From Bin55 sp965116055 (GTDB lineage Bacteria > Pseudomonadota > Gammaproteobacteria > Pseudomonadales > Azotimanducaceae), in assembly GCA_965116055.1 (NCBI GenBank), contig OZ220466.1, positions 1,302,001 to 1,366,000 on the forward strand: a DNA stretch of 64,000 nucleotides, in the 5' to 3' direction. The notes under the pieces were generated by a model that saw nothing but the letters and a program-made list of their open reading frames with translations, did not search any database and had not been told where the DNA came from. Both the position numbers and the translations under genes were made by a program. Shown one piece after another: positions 45,673 through 55,829 of this stretch (position 1 is its first letter; the number at the start of each line of letters is the position of its first letter).

Positions 45673-47517
45673 TCACAATCTATAGAAGGGTCTATCATAC
45701 TTTTTACATAATATTTCGTTAAAATTGTCAATGAAGTCCAACACTTTCTCAATATACGGGCTATCCAATTGGACAATATACAGGCTATCTAGCCGCACTC
45801 TCTCTACCCACTCTCGAAATGGCAGTGTAGCAAAAGGGACGATCATTGAGATATGACTGATGTTCTCGTGAAGTAGCTCGTAGAGCGGCGAGAAACCTCG
45901 GTTAATATTTCCGCGTAGCGAGGAGTCGAGAACATCTTGCCATGAACCATGGACAGAATCCGAAGGGATGCTATACATCACGGCATACAGTTCTTCTCCC
46001 ACCACTTCCTTGAAGATCTGGTGAAACGTTTTGCCCTGCACTCGCCAATCATTCTGGATCTGTTCTTCAAAGCTATGTTCGTCCAATTCCTCCAGCGCGA
46101 GTTTTTCATTGATTGAGAGCAAGAGACGCTTCCCTGCTTTGCTGTGATAGTACTTGGATCCAGAAGCTGCTTGTTCAAGCATCTTGAATCGGTTCCTGTA
46201 GGAGCAGCGCCGGTAGTCCTCTAACGTTGATTTATCTGAGCGGAGCAAATAAGTGGCGGTAACAGCAACTTCAATGAGCGATCGTTCGGCGACTAGGGAA
46301 TTCTCTGCACTGTCCTCCTTGTAAATCCAGATGATTAGCTTGAGTAGTTTCCACGTATTGACCAGCAGACCAAGTATTGCAGCATCGTCGATTGAGAAGC
46401 CTGTTGGGTTCCTTTCGATGTTTTTCAGGCGGGTGAGGATGTTGAGAATCTTCCCGACATCCTCGTAGAAAGCCAATGCCAGCCGGTCTGCTTCTGGTAG
46501 TGTTGAAGCGGAGACCCGCTCTAAGTAGGTTTGGTCATATTTGATAAGAATGTCTTTGATCTCGTCCACATTCATGAGTTTGAGTGTGCCTCTCCTTTTA
46601 TGGGGAACAGTGCCTACTGTGCATTGGGAGGAGGTGGAACCCGCAGCACCTGGGCTATCGTAGAGCTCGTCAAACCTAAGGTAGATCTTGCGGCTGTAGT
46701 TGTCTATACGATCGAATGTCTGGCGCATTGAATCGTCTTGTATCTGGATCCTTTCACTCCAAAGAACGTACGGGGGTGTCGCGTATCGCACCAAAGGCAG
46801 AACCCCCCGAGCATCAACATCGTGGTATAGAGCGAATGTGGAGAAAGTGCCGTCATCGTTCCTGGACAGGCACCAGTCCATAGAATTGTTCCACGAACCG
46901 TGTATGGACTCCGACAGGATACCGTAGACGAATGGATACTCGGCGGGACTGACTACCTCACTGAAAATGTCGTACAGAGACTTTCCTTGTAGCCGCCAAC
47001 GATTGTTTTTCTGCACGGCGAAGCTCTCTTTGGATAGTCCCTCAAGAGCGAGGCTATCGAGCGCGGACCTTAGAACCAGCTGTCCTGCGGGCATACGAAA
47101 GAACTCGGAACCGCTCTCGTGAGCTCGAAGTATCCGGAGCGTATCCTTGTACGAACACCATCGGAAGTCCTTGACGGCTTCATCTCCGTTCCGCAGGAGA
47201 TAGGTAGCGACGACCGCTGACTCAATTATTGGGCGAGAGAACACGGTAAGATAGTCGTTATTGCCCAACTTGTAGAACTTGCAGGCTGTTCGGAACAGCT
47301 TTGCGACGCGAGTCAAAAGTCCCACAATGGGCGCGTCAGTAAGATCGTATCCAGAGGGGTGTTGACTCCGGTTGCGACGCAACGTGATCAAACGGTAGGT
47401 GCGAGCTACATCCTCGCCAAAGGTCAGAGCAATCCGGTTGACATCGTCGAGCGACTCAAGGCCGTCAAGCAGACCGCGGTCTTGGTATTTGCACCAGATT
47501 TGGTTAATTTCGTTCAT
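45673..47517 (-). CDS. Internally duplicated hypothetical protein, DUF5677-like
   Basis: 614 residues from ATG 47517. It consists of two related halves, about 1-300 and 315-614. Aligned blocks: IIESAVVATYLLRNGDEAV with LIEVAVTATYLLRSDKSTLE; RWCSYKDTLRILRAHESGS with RRCSYRNRFKMLEQAASGS; WRLQGKSLYDIFSEVV with WRVQGKTFHQIFKEVV; and SESIHGSWNNSMDWCL with SDSVHGSWQDVLDSSL. The conserved pattern R-x-x-I-E and H-G-S-W resembles the DUF5677 group of uncharacterised bacterial proteins; this is a resemblance, not a proven match. The second half starts at Met315 behind an AGGAGAGG (46589-46597, minus), as if two adjacent gene copies had fused. It is isolated between tRNA-Ser and metH, with gene-poor flanks, so horizontal acquisition is likely. 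Confidence 0.72.
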   Translation of the reverse strand: MNEINQIWCKYQDRGLLDGLESLDDVNRIALTFGEDVARTYRLITLRRNRSQHPSGYDLTDAPIVGLLTRVAKLFRTACKFYKLGNNDYLTVFSRPIIESAVVATYLLRNGDEAVKDFRWCSYKDTLRILRAHESGSEFFRMPAGQLVLRSALDSLALEGLSKESFAVQKNNRWRLQGKSLYDIFSEVVSPAEYPFVYGILSESIHGSWNNSMDWCLSRNDDGTFSTFALYHDVDARGVLPLVRYATPPYVLWSERIQIQDDSMRQTFDRIDNYSRKIYLRFDELYDSPGAAGSTSSQCTVGTVPHKRRGTLKLMNVDEIKDILIKYDQTYLERVSASTLPEADRLALAFYEDVGKILNILTRLKNIERNPTGFSIDDAAILGLLVNTWKLLKLIIWIYKEDSAENSLVAERSLIEVAVTATYLLRSDKSTLEDYRRCSYRNRFKMLEQAASGSKYYHSKAGKRLLLSINEKLALEELDEHSFEEQIQNDWRVQGKTFHQIFKEVVGEELYAVMYSIPSDSVHGSWQDVLDSSLRGNINRGFSPLYELLHENISHISMIVPFATLPFREWVERVRLDSLYIVQLDSPYIEKVLDFIDNFNEILCKKYDRPFYRL

Positions 47518-48084
47518 GCGTCGTCGGTTTAATCGCCTTAGATAGTTTGACCATCAAGGCAGTTTCCTTCAGTCACTGCCTGGGATTGTCTCGCATCGCA
47601 GTGAGAGGGTACTGCCGTTGTCGGAAAGTCGCCGCACTAGTCCCGAATGCTTGGTCATGGGGCTGTTTCCAGTAGCTACTAATGAGAATTTGGTGCGAGC
47701 CCGTGTCCTTATTAATCGGATTAGTTAAGAAATACCAATGAGTTGGCGACACACAGGCGCAATCCTGTGCAGCCCTGCGGTTCACAGGACTTGTTTCCGA
47801 AAAGGGCTGGGCGCGGCACCCGAAACCTATGAGCCTGTCGCCTAGGAGTTTGCGCCGTAGGATGATCTGATATTCGGTCAGATGTCAACACATGAAAAGG
47901 ATCAGGCTGCATGGTAGCGCACTCAAATTCTGAGATAGTGAATATCTTATTGATGTGGATATATGTCGTCTAAATTGTGTCTGGGCATATTCCTGTCGAA
48001 AGGTATACGGTCAGGCTCTCGGGCATGTCCTATCGCGAAAGTTAATCCTACGGTATCACAGCTCGTCAATTTGGATCACCTTCC
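47518..48084. other. Gene-poor stretch upstream of the duplicated gene, downstream of metH
   Basis: About 570 bases. Minus-strand frames at 47573-47785 and 47721-47912 are short, overlap, and have no recognised family. The promoter of the duplicated gene should be here, but I found no clear -35/-10 pair. No terminator for metH is visible. Confidence 0.35.
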
Positions 48085-51000
48085 TCATATGATGTCTTGA
48101 CCGGCAAAGCTGAGCCATTGCGACAAATCGTCGACACTCGCATTCTTTCGGTTTGCTAAATCAACGACTTGGTCTTGTTGTAGACGAACCGGGAAGTAAC
48201 GAGCTTCAGGGTGAGAAAAAAACCAACCGGCGACTGAAGATACGGGGGTCATGGCGAAGTTTTCGGTTAATTCGACTCTAACACGATGTGTTGCATTAAG
48301 TAATTCAACCAGCGTTTGCTTTTCGCTGTGGTCGGGGCAGGCTGGATAGCCTGGCGCAGGTCGAATGCCTCGGTAAACCTCACGGATCAGCTCTTCGTTG
48401 GTGAGCATTTCCTCTTGACTATATCCCCAATGTTCGATTCGTATGCATTCGTGCAGATATTCTGTGAGTGCTTCAACGACGCGGTCACACAAGCCCTGAA
48501 TCAATATGCGCTCGCCGTCGTCCAGCGCACCGGAGAATCGAGAACTGTCTCTTATTGAAACAGCCGTTACGAACCCACCAACAAAATCTTTAAAGCCACG
48601 CGGCGCAACAAAATCGCTTAGGCATAGATTCGGCCCCTCCTGCTGTTGCTGCTGGCGTACGTGATAAAGCGTTGCTAACTTGCTTTGACCATGGCTGTCA
48701 TCCGATAAGACAATGTCATCGCCCTGACTGTTGGCCCGCCAAAATCGAAAACAAGCGCGGATATCCAATGCATCTTCATGCGCTAGTACATCAAGCATTG
48801 ATTGAGCATCGTTGAAGATCTCTTGTGCAGAGTTACCAACGACTTTGTCGTCGAGAATGTTGGGGAACTTACCGATGAGTCCCCAGGTTTTGAAAAATGG
48901 CGTCCAATCAATGTAGTCGCGAACCGTCTGAATTGATACGTTAGATACGATCTGTAAATCCAATGAACGCGGTATAGGTGGTTCGTAGTTTTCCCAGTCC
49001 CATTTGAACGCATTTGCACGCGCAGCATGGAGATCTATATAAGTTCGACGTGGCTTGGAGGCTCGTCGGTCGCGAATCTGTTGGTAGGTCGCACGCGTTT
49101 CATGCACGAACTGATCACGCTGATGTGACGAGAGGAGTTTTGCCACTACGCCCACGACACGTGAGGCATCAGGAACGTATACGACTGGCTCATCGTACTT
49201 CGGTTCAATCTTAATAGCCGTATGAGCACGAGAGGTTGTAGCGCCACCGATCAATAGCGGTATCGACATGCCTTGACGTTGCATTTCCGAGGCAACATGC
49301 ACCATTTCGTTGAGCGATGGCGTGATCAAACCAGATAACCCAATGACATCTACATTTTCCTTTTGCGCAACCTGTAGGATCGTTTCGCAAGGCATCATGA
49401 CGCCAAGGTCGATGACGCGGTAGTTGTTGCATTGCAGCACGATACCGACGATGTTTTTGCCAATGTCGTGTACATCGCCTTTGACGGTCGCAAGTACGAT
49501 CGAACCTTTAAACTGTCGCTCTGCTCCCCCATCGCGCTGCGATTTGATGTAGGGTTCCAGATACGCGACTGCTTTCTTCATCACGCGTGCGCTCTTGACG
49601 ACCTGAGGTAGAAACATGCGTCCGTCGCCAAATAGATCTCCTACTATGCCCATGCCGTCCATGAGAGGACCTTCAATGACGTCAATGGGTTGATCGAATT
49701 GACTCCGCGCCTCTTCAGTGTCTTCAACAATGAACTTATCAATACCTTGAACAAGCGCATACGACAAACGATCCTCAACTTTTTTTTCTCGCCATGCTAG
49801 TACGTCCCGCACCTCCTCGACCGTGTCTTGCAACGTACTAGCCATCTCAAGCAGGTGCTCGCCTGCTTCTGGATCCTCATTGAGTACAGCGGCTTCGACT
49901 ACCTGACGTAAATCCTCGGGAATTTCGTCGTACGTCGTAAGCTGCCCTGCATTCACAATGCCCATGGACAAGCCCGCTTTGATCGCGTGATAGAGGAACA
50001 CAGCGTGAATAGCTTCGCGTACCTGATTGTTGCCGCGAAATGAAAACGATGCGTTGCTGATTCCCCCGGATGTTTTTACTCCGGGTAAGTGCTCTTTTAC
50101 CCACGCACAAGCGCGAATAAAGTCAATGCCGTAAAGGCGCGACTCCTCTTGCCCGGAGGCGATTGGAAAGATGTTGGGATCAAAGACAATGTCTTCCGGT
50201 GGAAAGCCAATATCGTTAACCAAAAGGTGAAACGCTCGTTGCATGATTTCGATGCGCCGGTCATATGTCGCTGCTTGACCTTTTTCATCGAAAGCCATGA
50301 CGATGACTGCAGCGCCGTACTGCTTGCACTGTTGGGCGCGCTCAAGAAAGGCTCTTTCTCCATCCTTGAGACTAATTGAATTGACAATGCACTTTCCTTG
50401 AGTGCACTGCAGTCCTGCTTCGATTATTTCCCAATCGCTTGAGTCTATCATGATCGGAACCCGTGCGATATCGGGTTCAGCTGCAATGAGATTGAGAAAT
50501 CGTCTCATGCAGGTAACGCCGTCTAGGAGTCCTTCGTCCATGTTGACGTCAATGATTTGCGCACCATTCTCTACTTGCTCCCGTGCAACATCTAGCGCTT
50601 CATCAAACTTTGAGGACTTAATCAGACGTTTGAATCGAGCTGAGCCCGTAACATTGGTGCGTTCACCAACGTTGATGAAGCGGCTGTCGTCATTCACAAA
50701 AAGCGGCTCTAGGCCGCTTATGACGAATTCGCGGTGTCGCTTGGGAATCTGTCGAGGGTTAGCCCGTTCGACTTCTGTTGCAATGGCTTCAATATGCGCC
50801 GGTGTGGTGCCGCAACAACCACCAACCAGATTGAGCCACCCCTCTTGAAGCATTTCGCCAAGGGCCGCGGCCATGCGTTCGGGCGTTTCGTCGTATTCGC
50901 CTAGTTCATTAGGGAGACCCGCGTTGGGATGCACCGACACGTAACTCTCTGCCCGGTTTGTAAGTTCTCGTACGCGAGGTCTAAGGGCCTCCGGTCCTAG

Positions 51001-51729
51001 TGCACAGTTCAATCCAAGAATGAGGGGATTAGCGTGTCGTACAGATGCCCAGAATGCCTCGGTGGTTTGACCGGTCAGCGTGCGTCCACTTGCATCGGTG
51101 ATGGTGCCTGAGACCATGAGGGGCACTTCTCGGCGTTCTTTTCGAACGGCGTTTTGGTATGCGTAGATCGCAGCTTTGCCGTTTAACGTATCGAAAATCG
51201 TCTCCACCATAATGAGATCGACACCGCCGTTGAGCAGACCTCTGAGAGCTTCGCTGTATGCATCAACGAGAGACATGAAGTCAATGTTGCGATAGGCAGG
51301 ATCGTTGACATCAGGCGAGATGCTCGCTGTTCGGTTGGTAGGACCGAGCACGCCTGCAACGAAGCGAGGTTTTTCAGGTGTCGTGAAAGAATCGGCCGCT
51401 TGACGCGCGATTTGTGCCGAAGCAAAATTGAGATCGTAAACTTGATGTTCTAGGCCGTACTCAGCTTGCGAAACCGCATTCGCGTTAAACGTATTTGTTT
51501 CGATGATGTCAGCGCCTACTTCTAGATAGGCGTTGTGCATCTCCCGTACGATGTCCGGCTGGGTAAGACTGAGTACGTCGCCATTGCCTTGTAGTGGCCG
51601 TTCGTGGTCGGCAAGCAACTGTCCTCGAAAATCAGTTTCGCTTAGCTTGTAGTTCTGCTGTAAAGTACCGGTCGCGCCATCAAGTAAAAGGATGTATTCG
51701 CGTAACGCAGTAGCGAGATAATGGGTCAA
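48085..51729 (-). CDS. metH: Cobalamin-dependent methionine synthase MetH
   Basis: 1214 residues from TTG 51729 (E. coli has 1227). Transfers methyl from methyltetrahydrofolate to homocysteine through B12. Homocysteine domain: LLDGATGTLQQNY, zinc Cys in LGLNCALGP and in GGCCGTTPAHIEA (about 305). Folate domain (about 345-610): NVGERTNVTGSARFKRLIK and MIDSSDWEIIE. B12 domain: VEGPLMDGMGIVGDLFG, TVKGDVHDIGKNIVG with the cobalt-ligand His (about 757), GLSGLITPS. Activation domain (about 900-1214): IDWTPFFKTWGLIGKFP and GIRPAPGYPACPDHSEK, where AdoMet binds. No cobalamin riboswitch seen upstream. Confidence 0.97.
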   Translation of the reverse strand: MTHYLATALREYILLLDGATGTLQQNYKLSETDFRGQLLADHERPLQGNGDVLSLTQPDIVREMHNAYLEVGADIIETNTFNANAVSQAEYGLEHQVYDLNFASAQIARQAADSFTTPEKPRFVAGVLGPTNRTASISPDVNDPAYRNIDFMSLVDAYSEALRGLLNGGVDLIMVETIFDTLNGKAAIYAYQNAVRKERREVPLMVSGTITDASGRTLTGQTTEAFWASVRHANPLILGLNCALGPEALRPRVRELTNRAESYVSVHPNAGLPNELGEYDETPERMAAALGEMLQEGWLNLVGGCCGTTPAHIEAIATEVERANPRQIPKRHREFVISGLEPLFVNDDSRFINVGERTNVTGSARFKRLIKSSKFDEALDVAREQVENGAQIIDVNMDEGLLDGVTCMRRFLNLIAAEPDIARVPIMIDSSDWEIIEAGLQCTQGKCIVNSISLKDGERAFLERAQQCKQYGAAVIVMAFDEKGQAATYDRRIEIMQRAFHLLVNDIGFPPEDIVFDPNIFPIASGQEESRLYGIDFIRACAWVKEHLPGVKTSGGISNASFSFRGNNQVREAIHAVFLYHAIKAGLSMGIVNAGQLTTYDEIPEDLRQVVEAAVLNEDPEAGEHLLEMASTLQDTVEEVRDVLAWREKKVEDRLSYALVQGIDKFIVEDTEEARSQFDQPIDVIEGPLMDGMGIVGDLFGDGRMFLPQVVKSARVMKKAVAYLEPYIKSQRDGGAERQFKGSIVLATVKGDVHDIGKNIVGIVLQCNNYRVIDLGVMMPCETILQVAQKENVDVIGLSGLITPSLNEMVHVASEMQRQGMSIPLLIGGATTSRAHTAIKIEPKYDEPVVYVPDASRVVGVVAKLLSSHQRDQFVHETRATYQQIRDRRASKPRRTYIDLHAARANAFKWDWENYEPPIPRSLDLQIVSNVSIQTVRDYIDWTPFFKTWGLIGKFPNILDDKVVGNSAQEIFNDAQSMLDVLAHEDALDIRACFRFWRANSQGDDIVLSDDSHGQSKLATLYHVRQQQQQEGPNLCLSDFVAPRGFKDFVGGFVTAVSIRDSSRFSGALDDGERILIQGLCDRVVEALTEYLHECIRIEHWGYSQEEMLTNEELIREVYRGIRPAPGYPACPDHSEKQTLVELLNATHRVRVELTENFAMTPVSSVAGWFFSHPEARYFPVRLQQDQVVDLANRKNASVDDLSQWLSFAGQDII

Positions 51730-51843
51730 TTGGCGAAATTTTTGGTGGAATTATCGAATGCGCGGAAAAAGATTGATTGCCGTTTCGACAATCGGAAGGA
51801 ACGCTGGGCTAAATTTGATGCGAGTTATCGGTAAACTTTAAGT

Positions 51844-52449
51844 ATGAATGCAGAAACTCCACGATCTATTTCGTACGTTGATATTTCAGAATCCGCTGAA
51901 AACTATCTACGTGAATTACTGGCTAAACAAGAGGGCGAATGCGGCATCCGTATATTCGTGACCAATCCCGGTACGCCTCATGCTGAAACATGCATTGCTT
52001 ATTGTCGACCTAACGAAGTGCAAGAAGGCGATCAATCAGTTTCCTATGAAGGCTTTACGGCGTGGTTTGAAGAGCGTAGTCTTCCATATCTAAGCGATGC
52101 TGCAGTTGATTTTCAGCAGGATCGTATGGGAGGCCAACTCACGATCAAGGCGCCTAATGCTCGGGTACCCAATGTGAGTCCCGATTCATCCATTGAAGAT
52201 CGAATCAACTACGTACTTTACAATGAAATCAATCCGGGCTTAGCGGCTCATGGTGGCCAAGTTTCGCTCCTCGAAGTGGTTGACGATAACGTTGCGGTTT
52301 TGCAGTTCGGCGGCGGCTGTCAAGGTTGTGCAGCAGTCGACATCACGCTAAAACAAGGTGTCGAACGTACGCTCATGGATCAAATAGCTGATTTAAAAGG
52401 CATACGAGACGCTACCGATCACACATTCACCGAAAACGCTTTTTACTAG
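51844..52449 (+). CDS. nfuA: Fe/S biogenesis protein NfuA
   Basis: 201 residues. N-terminal degenerate A-type domain (ISESAENYLRELLAKQEGEC, then GIRIFVTNPGTPHAE) and C-terminal NFU domain with GLAAHGGQVSLLEVVDDN and the cluster-ligating C-x-x-C in GGGCQGCAAVDITLK. Carries a 4Fe-4S cluster to target enzymes. Divergent from metH. Its TAG overlaps the addA stop through the palindrome CTAG (52446-52449). Confidence 0.95.
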   Translation: MNAETPRSISYVDISESAENYLRELLAKQEGECGIRIFVTNPGTPHAETCIAYCRPNEVQEGDQSVSYEGFTAWFEERSLPYLSDAAVDFQQDRMGGQLTIKAPNARVPNVSPDSSIEDRINYVLYNEINPGLAAHGGQVSLLEVVDDNVAVLQFGGGCQGCAAVDITLKQGVERTLMDQIADLKGIRDATDHTFTENAFY

Positions 52450-55400
52450 TCTGCGATTAAATCAAGTCTTTTAAAGGATGGATCTTCATGCCAGGCTCTT
52501 CCGCAGTCTTCGAGCTGGGATAAGATGTCCCTTGCCGCTTGAGATATATCGACGTTAATGAGTTCACCGACATCGGTGAAAAAAATCGCCGCCTTGGTTG
52601 GCACATCCTCTTGTTGTTTAAGAATATCGACGTAACGCACTAGCTGCGCTTGATGATCCAACACTTTTTGTTCTAGTGGAATGGGCCGGTCATCAGGAAT
52701 CTTTGATGTTTTGTAGTCGACAATCCAACGCGTACCTTTGCTAATAAACGTGCGGTCAATGATTGATGTGCGAGTACCACCTAGCGGCGTGGCTGCGGTG
52801 TATGCCACTTCAACTGCAGACTGCTCATGGTGAGGGTCAAGAAGCCATCGTCCTATATCGCTAGTTATGGTGCGTTCTAGTTGCTCCTGTACTGTCTCAA
52901 GCATTTCAGCAATTTGGGTTGAGTTGAAGCCGAAGCTCCGCAATTCGTTGCGCCACATTTCCACGCGATCGCTATTGGGAAGTGTTGTGCTTTCAATCTC
53001 CACCATGCGTTGGAGTTCAGAGTGTACGAGTTGCCCAATTGCCAGCGGAACCGACAATGCGTCCGTGATCAGGTAGGGTGTGTCTCTGTCGGAACGGTTT
53101 TCCGAGAGTATATTCGCGTCAAATCCAGGTAGTACCGCTTGGGGTTGAAAGTGGAAATGTGGATCAATGCGTTTCCAGATTCTGTTAATCGTAAGTTCAC
53201 TTTCCGGTACTTCCTCAATGGTCTTTATGTCTTCTTCACTCGGCGGTCTGTTGCGATAAATGAGGTCTAAAAATGATCGCTTCGGCGGCCCTTTAGATTC
53301 ATCTTTGATAGTGCCGTATACCCACAAGGTCGACTTCGCACGAGTCGCACCCACGTAAAGCAACCGCGAAATCTCATTTTTTGCTCGCTCCGCGGCATCC
53401 TTATACAACATGCTGTGCATTGGATCCAGCCTTAATTCATTTTGGACAGCGAGTAGAGGTCCGTCCTTCGTGTTTCGGGCATAGAGCGGTACCCGTTTCT
53501 CTGTGTCGGTTTTTTGATCGCAGGCCGGCAGAATGACATGGTCAAACTCCAGACCTTTTGCACTGTGGATCGTCATCACCTCAACGATAGCTCGCGAATC
53601 GCTCTGCGTCGCCCGAGACGCCTCCAAACGTTCCTTGAGCATATCTTCATTTAAGTGATCGGTGCTTATGCTCTCTAGGATGTCGAGAAAATGTTGCACG
53701 TTGTCTTTGGTGGTAACGAGGCGATTAGGGTCGAGATGGTCGGCGTATGAGTTGGCGCCCCCAAGTTGATACCATAGGCGTTCAACGCGAGAACGAAGGC
53801 TACGATGCTGGTCGCACATCGCCTCAAGCAACGGTTCTCGGATTCGATTCAACATCGTCACTGATTCGCTACTTAACTGCTCTGGTGGTTGTCCCAATGC
53901 CATATCCATTGCGCGCTCGGACGTTTTAAGCGCTTCAATGGCGGTAATGGGCAATCCCACCAAAGGGCACATCAAAAACGCGCCCCAGGCCAATTCGTTG
54001 TAGGGATCGATCAAGGCACACGTTAGAGAATAGATATCTTGGACTGCGCCAAGATCGGATAGCGGTTCCATATCGACAGCACGGTAATTGATACCGTAGT
54101 CGCGAAAAGCATCGAAAAACGTGTTAATACCAATGCGCTTGCGCACGAGAACCGCGATGCTAGCTTCAGGGTTCTTTTCATGCAGTTCAATAACTTTCTG
54201 CGCAACGAGCTCTGCTTCGGCTGCGCGGTCGTTTGATTCCAGTATCACCAAGCCATGCGTGGATTCATTCGTTGTGCGATTCATCTCCTCAGACTTTGCG
54301 AAAGCCACTTGACCGAGCTCCGCATCGTTAGTGGTGCCTAAGATCGGCGCAAATGTCTCGTTATACCAGTTCACGAGGTGAGCTGACGAACGGAAATTAG
54401 CGGTTAATTGAAGCTTCTCCACGTGACGATGACGAATGCCACCGGTGTCCGCGGTTAAAAAGTTTGTCAAGTCTGCCGCTCGAAATGTGTAGATAGATTG
54501 CATCGGATCACCAACGGCGAAAAATGTATTGCCGTCGTCTGGCTGCCATCCCTCCATCAAGAGATTTAGAAATTCGTTTTGAGAAATGGATGTGTCCTGG
54601 TATTCGTCAACGAGGATATGTCGTATTCGATAGTCTAAAGCGAGCGCGAGTTGGGTTGGAGCATCATCAACGCGAAGCGCTCTACGAGCTGCAATCGAGC
54701 GTTCTGTAAAGTCGACAACGCGACGCTCGTCAAAGATTTTTCGCAACTCCTGAACGCAAGCGAGCAAAGTAAGCGCGTAGTTGGTCAGATCTTGCCGTGT
54801 TGATGTGCTGAGTTCGGACGGCGGTAGCCCTCGGAGTTTGCCTAGTTGCTCAGGTGTTACGCATGTCTGAAGCGTTTTGCTCGCTATGAACCATAGAATT
54901 TTTTCATCGTCGCTATAGTCTGCCGGAAAACCTAAATTCTTATCGATCTTCTTGCGCCATCGGTTTTGTCCCGTGAGAAAGAGAGACACTAAATGATCCC
55001 AATCAGACGGATCTTTCATGTCTAAGTACTTGCCAGGATTCTTCGATAGTTCTTTCGAGTACTGAACTAAATATTTGAGGGTGTCCCATAGTTCGTTCTT
55101 GTGTGATAACGTTTCAATGAACGTTTTTATTCGCTTCTCGACGAATTTGTTACGCGCGCTTATCAGAAGTTTGAGTGCGTTCGTCGCTTCCTTGTTTTGA
55201 AGACTGATGCCAGCTACAGTTGGCAGAAACTGCAACCACTGGTCGCGTTTTGCCAACATATCCACGAGTAATCTAGCAACGCGATACGCATCGTTGTCGA
55301 AGGCCGCGACCATGGCCGCGATTTCTTCGCTAAAGTTGGCCTGCGATGCGGCGATGCGTTCAAGTGCGTTATGGACTGCTTCTTCGTAGAGTGAATCGGC

Positions 55401-55829
55401 ATTTTCGATGGTTTCGTAGTCAAGGCTTAATTGACTTTGATAAGGGAGTTGTTGTACCAACCCTTGCTGAAAGCTGTCGATAGTTTGGATGCGCATACGC
55501 TGTGGCGAAGCGAGTAGATTCCAATTACGTGCAAGACCCCTTTCAATAGCGGCACGCGCCTGTTCCGTCACTGCTTTGTTCAACTCTGCCATCACGCGCA
55601 CTCTCATTTCTTGTGCGGCTTTACGTGTAAACGTTATGGCGAGTACTTCTTCAGGCTCATTAACTGTCGCTAGCAAATTTAGATAACGCGTAACGAGTAG
55701 CGTGGTTTTTCCCGAGCCCGCGGGCGCTTGTACGATGAACGATTTGATGGGATTGATCGCAGCGGTTCGTTGTGTCTGATCTGGTGGTAGTGGGACACTC
55801 TTGTTAAGCGCGGCGTTCTGATCAGGCAT
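52446..55829 (-). CDS. AddA-like UvrD-family helicase/nuclease
   Basis: 1127 residues. Superfamily 1 helicase: Walker A APAGSGKT (about 35-42), VDEYQDTS (about 405), VGDPMQSIYTFR (about 440), TANFRSS, and motif V/VI region VMTIHSAKGLEFDHVILP (about 755) with LLYVGATRAK. The C terminus is a PD-(D/E)xK nuclease, with WIVDYKTSKIPDD (about 1036) giving D-x-K. Processes double-strand DNA ends to a recombinogenic 3' tail together with the partner at 55822. The ATG overlaps the partner's stop by 8 nt with GGAG upstream, which suggests translational coupling. Not RecB: partner and size fit AddAB. Confidence 0.88.
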   Translation of the reverse strand: MPDQNAALNKSVPLPPDQTQRTAAINPIKSFIVQAPAGSGKTTLLVTRYLNLLATVNEPEEVLAITFTRKAAQEMRVRVMAELNKAVTEQARAAIERGLARNWNLLASPQRMRIQTIDSFQQGLVQQLPYQSQLSLDYETIENADSLYEEAVHNALERIAASQANFSEEIAAMVAAFDNDAYRVARLLVDMLAKRDQWLQFLPTVAGISLQNKEATNALKLLISARNKFVEKRIKTFIETLSHKNELWDTLKYLVQYSKELSKNPGKYLDMKDPSDWDHLVSLFLTGQNRWRKKIDKNLGFPADYSDDEKILWFIASKTLQTCVTPEQLGKLRGLPPSELSTSTRQDLTNYALTLLACVQELRKIFDERRVVDFTERSIAARRALRVDDAPTQLALALDYRIRHILVDEYQDTSISQNEFLNLLMEGWQPDDGNTFFAVGDPMQSIYTFRAADLTNFLTADTGGIRHRHVEKLQLTANFRSSAHLVNWYNETFAPILGTTNDAELGQVAFAKSEEMNRTTNESTHGLVILESNDRAAEAELVAQKVIELHEKNPEASIAVLVRKRIGINTFFDAFRDYGINYRAVDMEPLSDLGAVQDIYSLTCALIDPYNELAWGAFLMCPLVGLPITAIEALKTSERAMDMALGQPPEQLSSESVTMLNRIREPLLEAMCDQHRSLRSRVERLWYQLGGANSYADHLDPNRLVTTKDNVQHFLDILESISTDHLNEDMLKERLEASRATQSDSRAIVEVMTIHSAKGLEFDHVILPACDQKTDTEKRVPLYARNTKDGPLLAVQNELRLDPMHSMLYKDAAERAKNEISRLLYVGATRAKSTLWVYGTIKDESKGPPKRSFLDLIYRNRPPSEEDIKTIEEVPESELTINRIWKRIDPHFHFQPQAVLPGFDANILSENRSDRDTPYLITDALSVPLAIGQLVHSELQRMVEIESTTLPNSDRVEMWRNELRSFGFNSTQIAEMLETVQEQLERTITSDIGRWLLDPHHEQSAVEVAYTAATPLGGTRTSIIDRTFISKGTRWIVDYKTSKIPDDRPIPLEQKVLDHQAQLVRYVDILKQQEDVPTKAAIFFTDVGELINVDISQAARDILSQLEDCGRAWHEDPSFKRLDLIAD

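Noticed and set aside
45349..45776. Short frames after tRNA-Ser thought of as transposase debris
   Set aside because: No convincing transposase motif in either strand.
47573..47912. Minus frames upstream of the duplicated gene
   Set aside because: Short, overlapping, unusual composition, no ribosome site.
45106..48084. Attachment-site repeat of tRNA-Ser
   Set aside because: I looked for a second copy of the tRNA 3' end downstream and did not find one by eye.
51730..51843. Cobalamin riboswitch upstream of metH
   Set aside because: Spacer is only 114 nt and shows no B12-box-like sequence or the needed stems.
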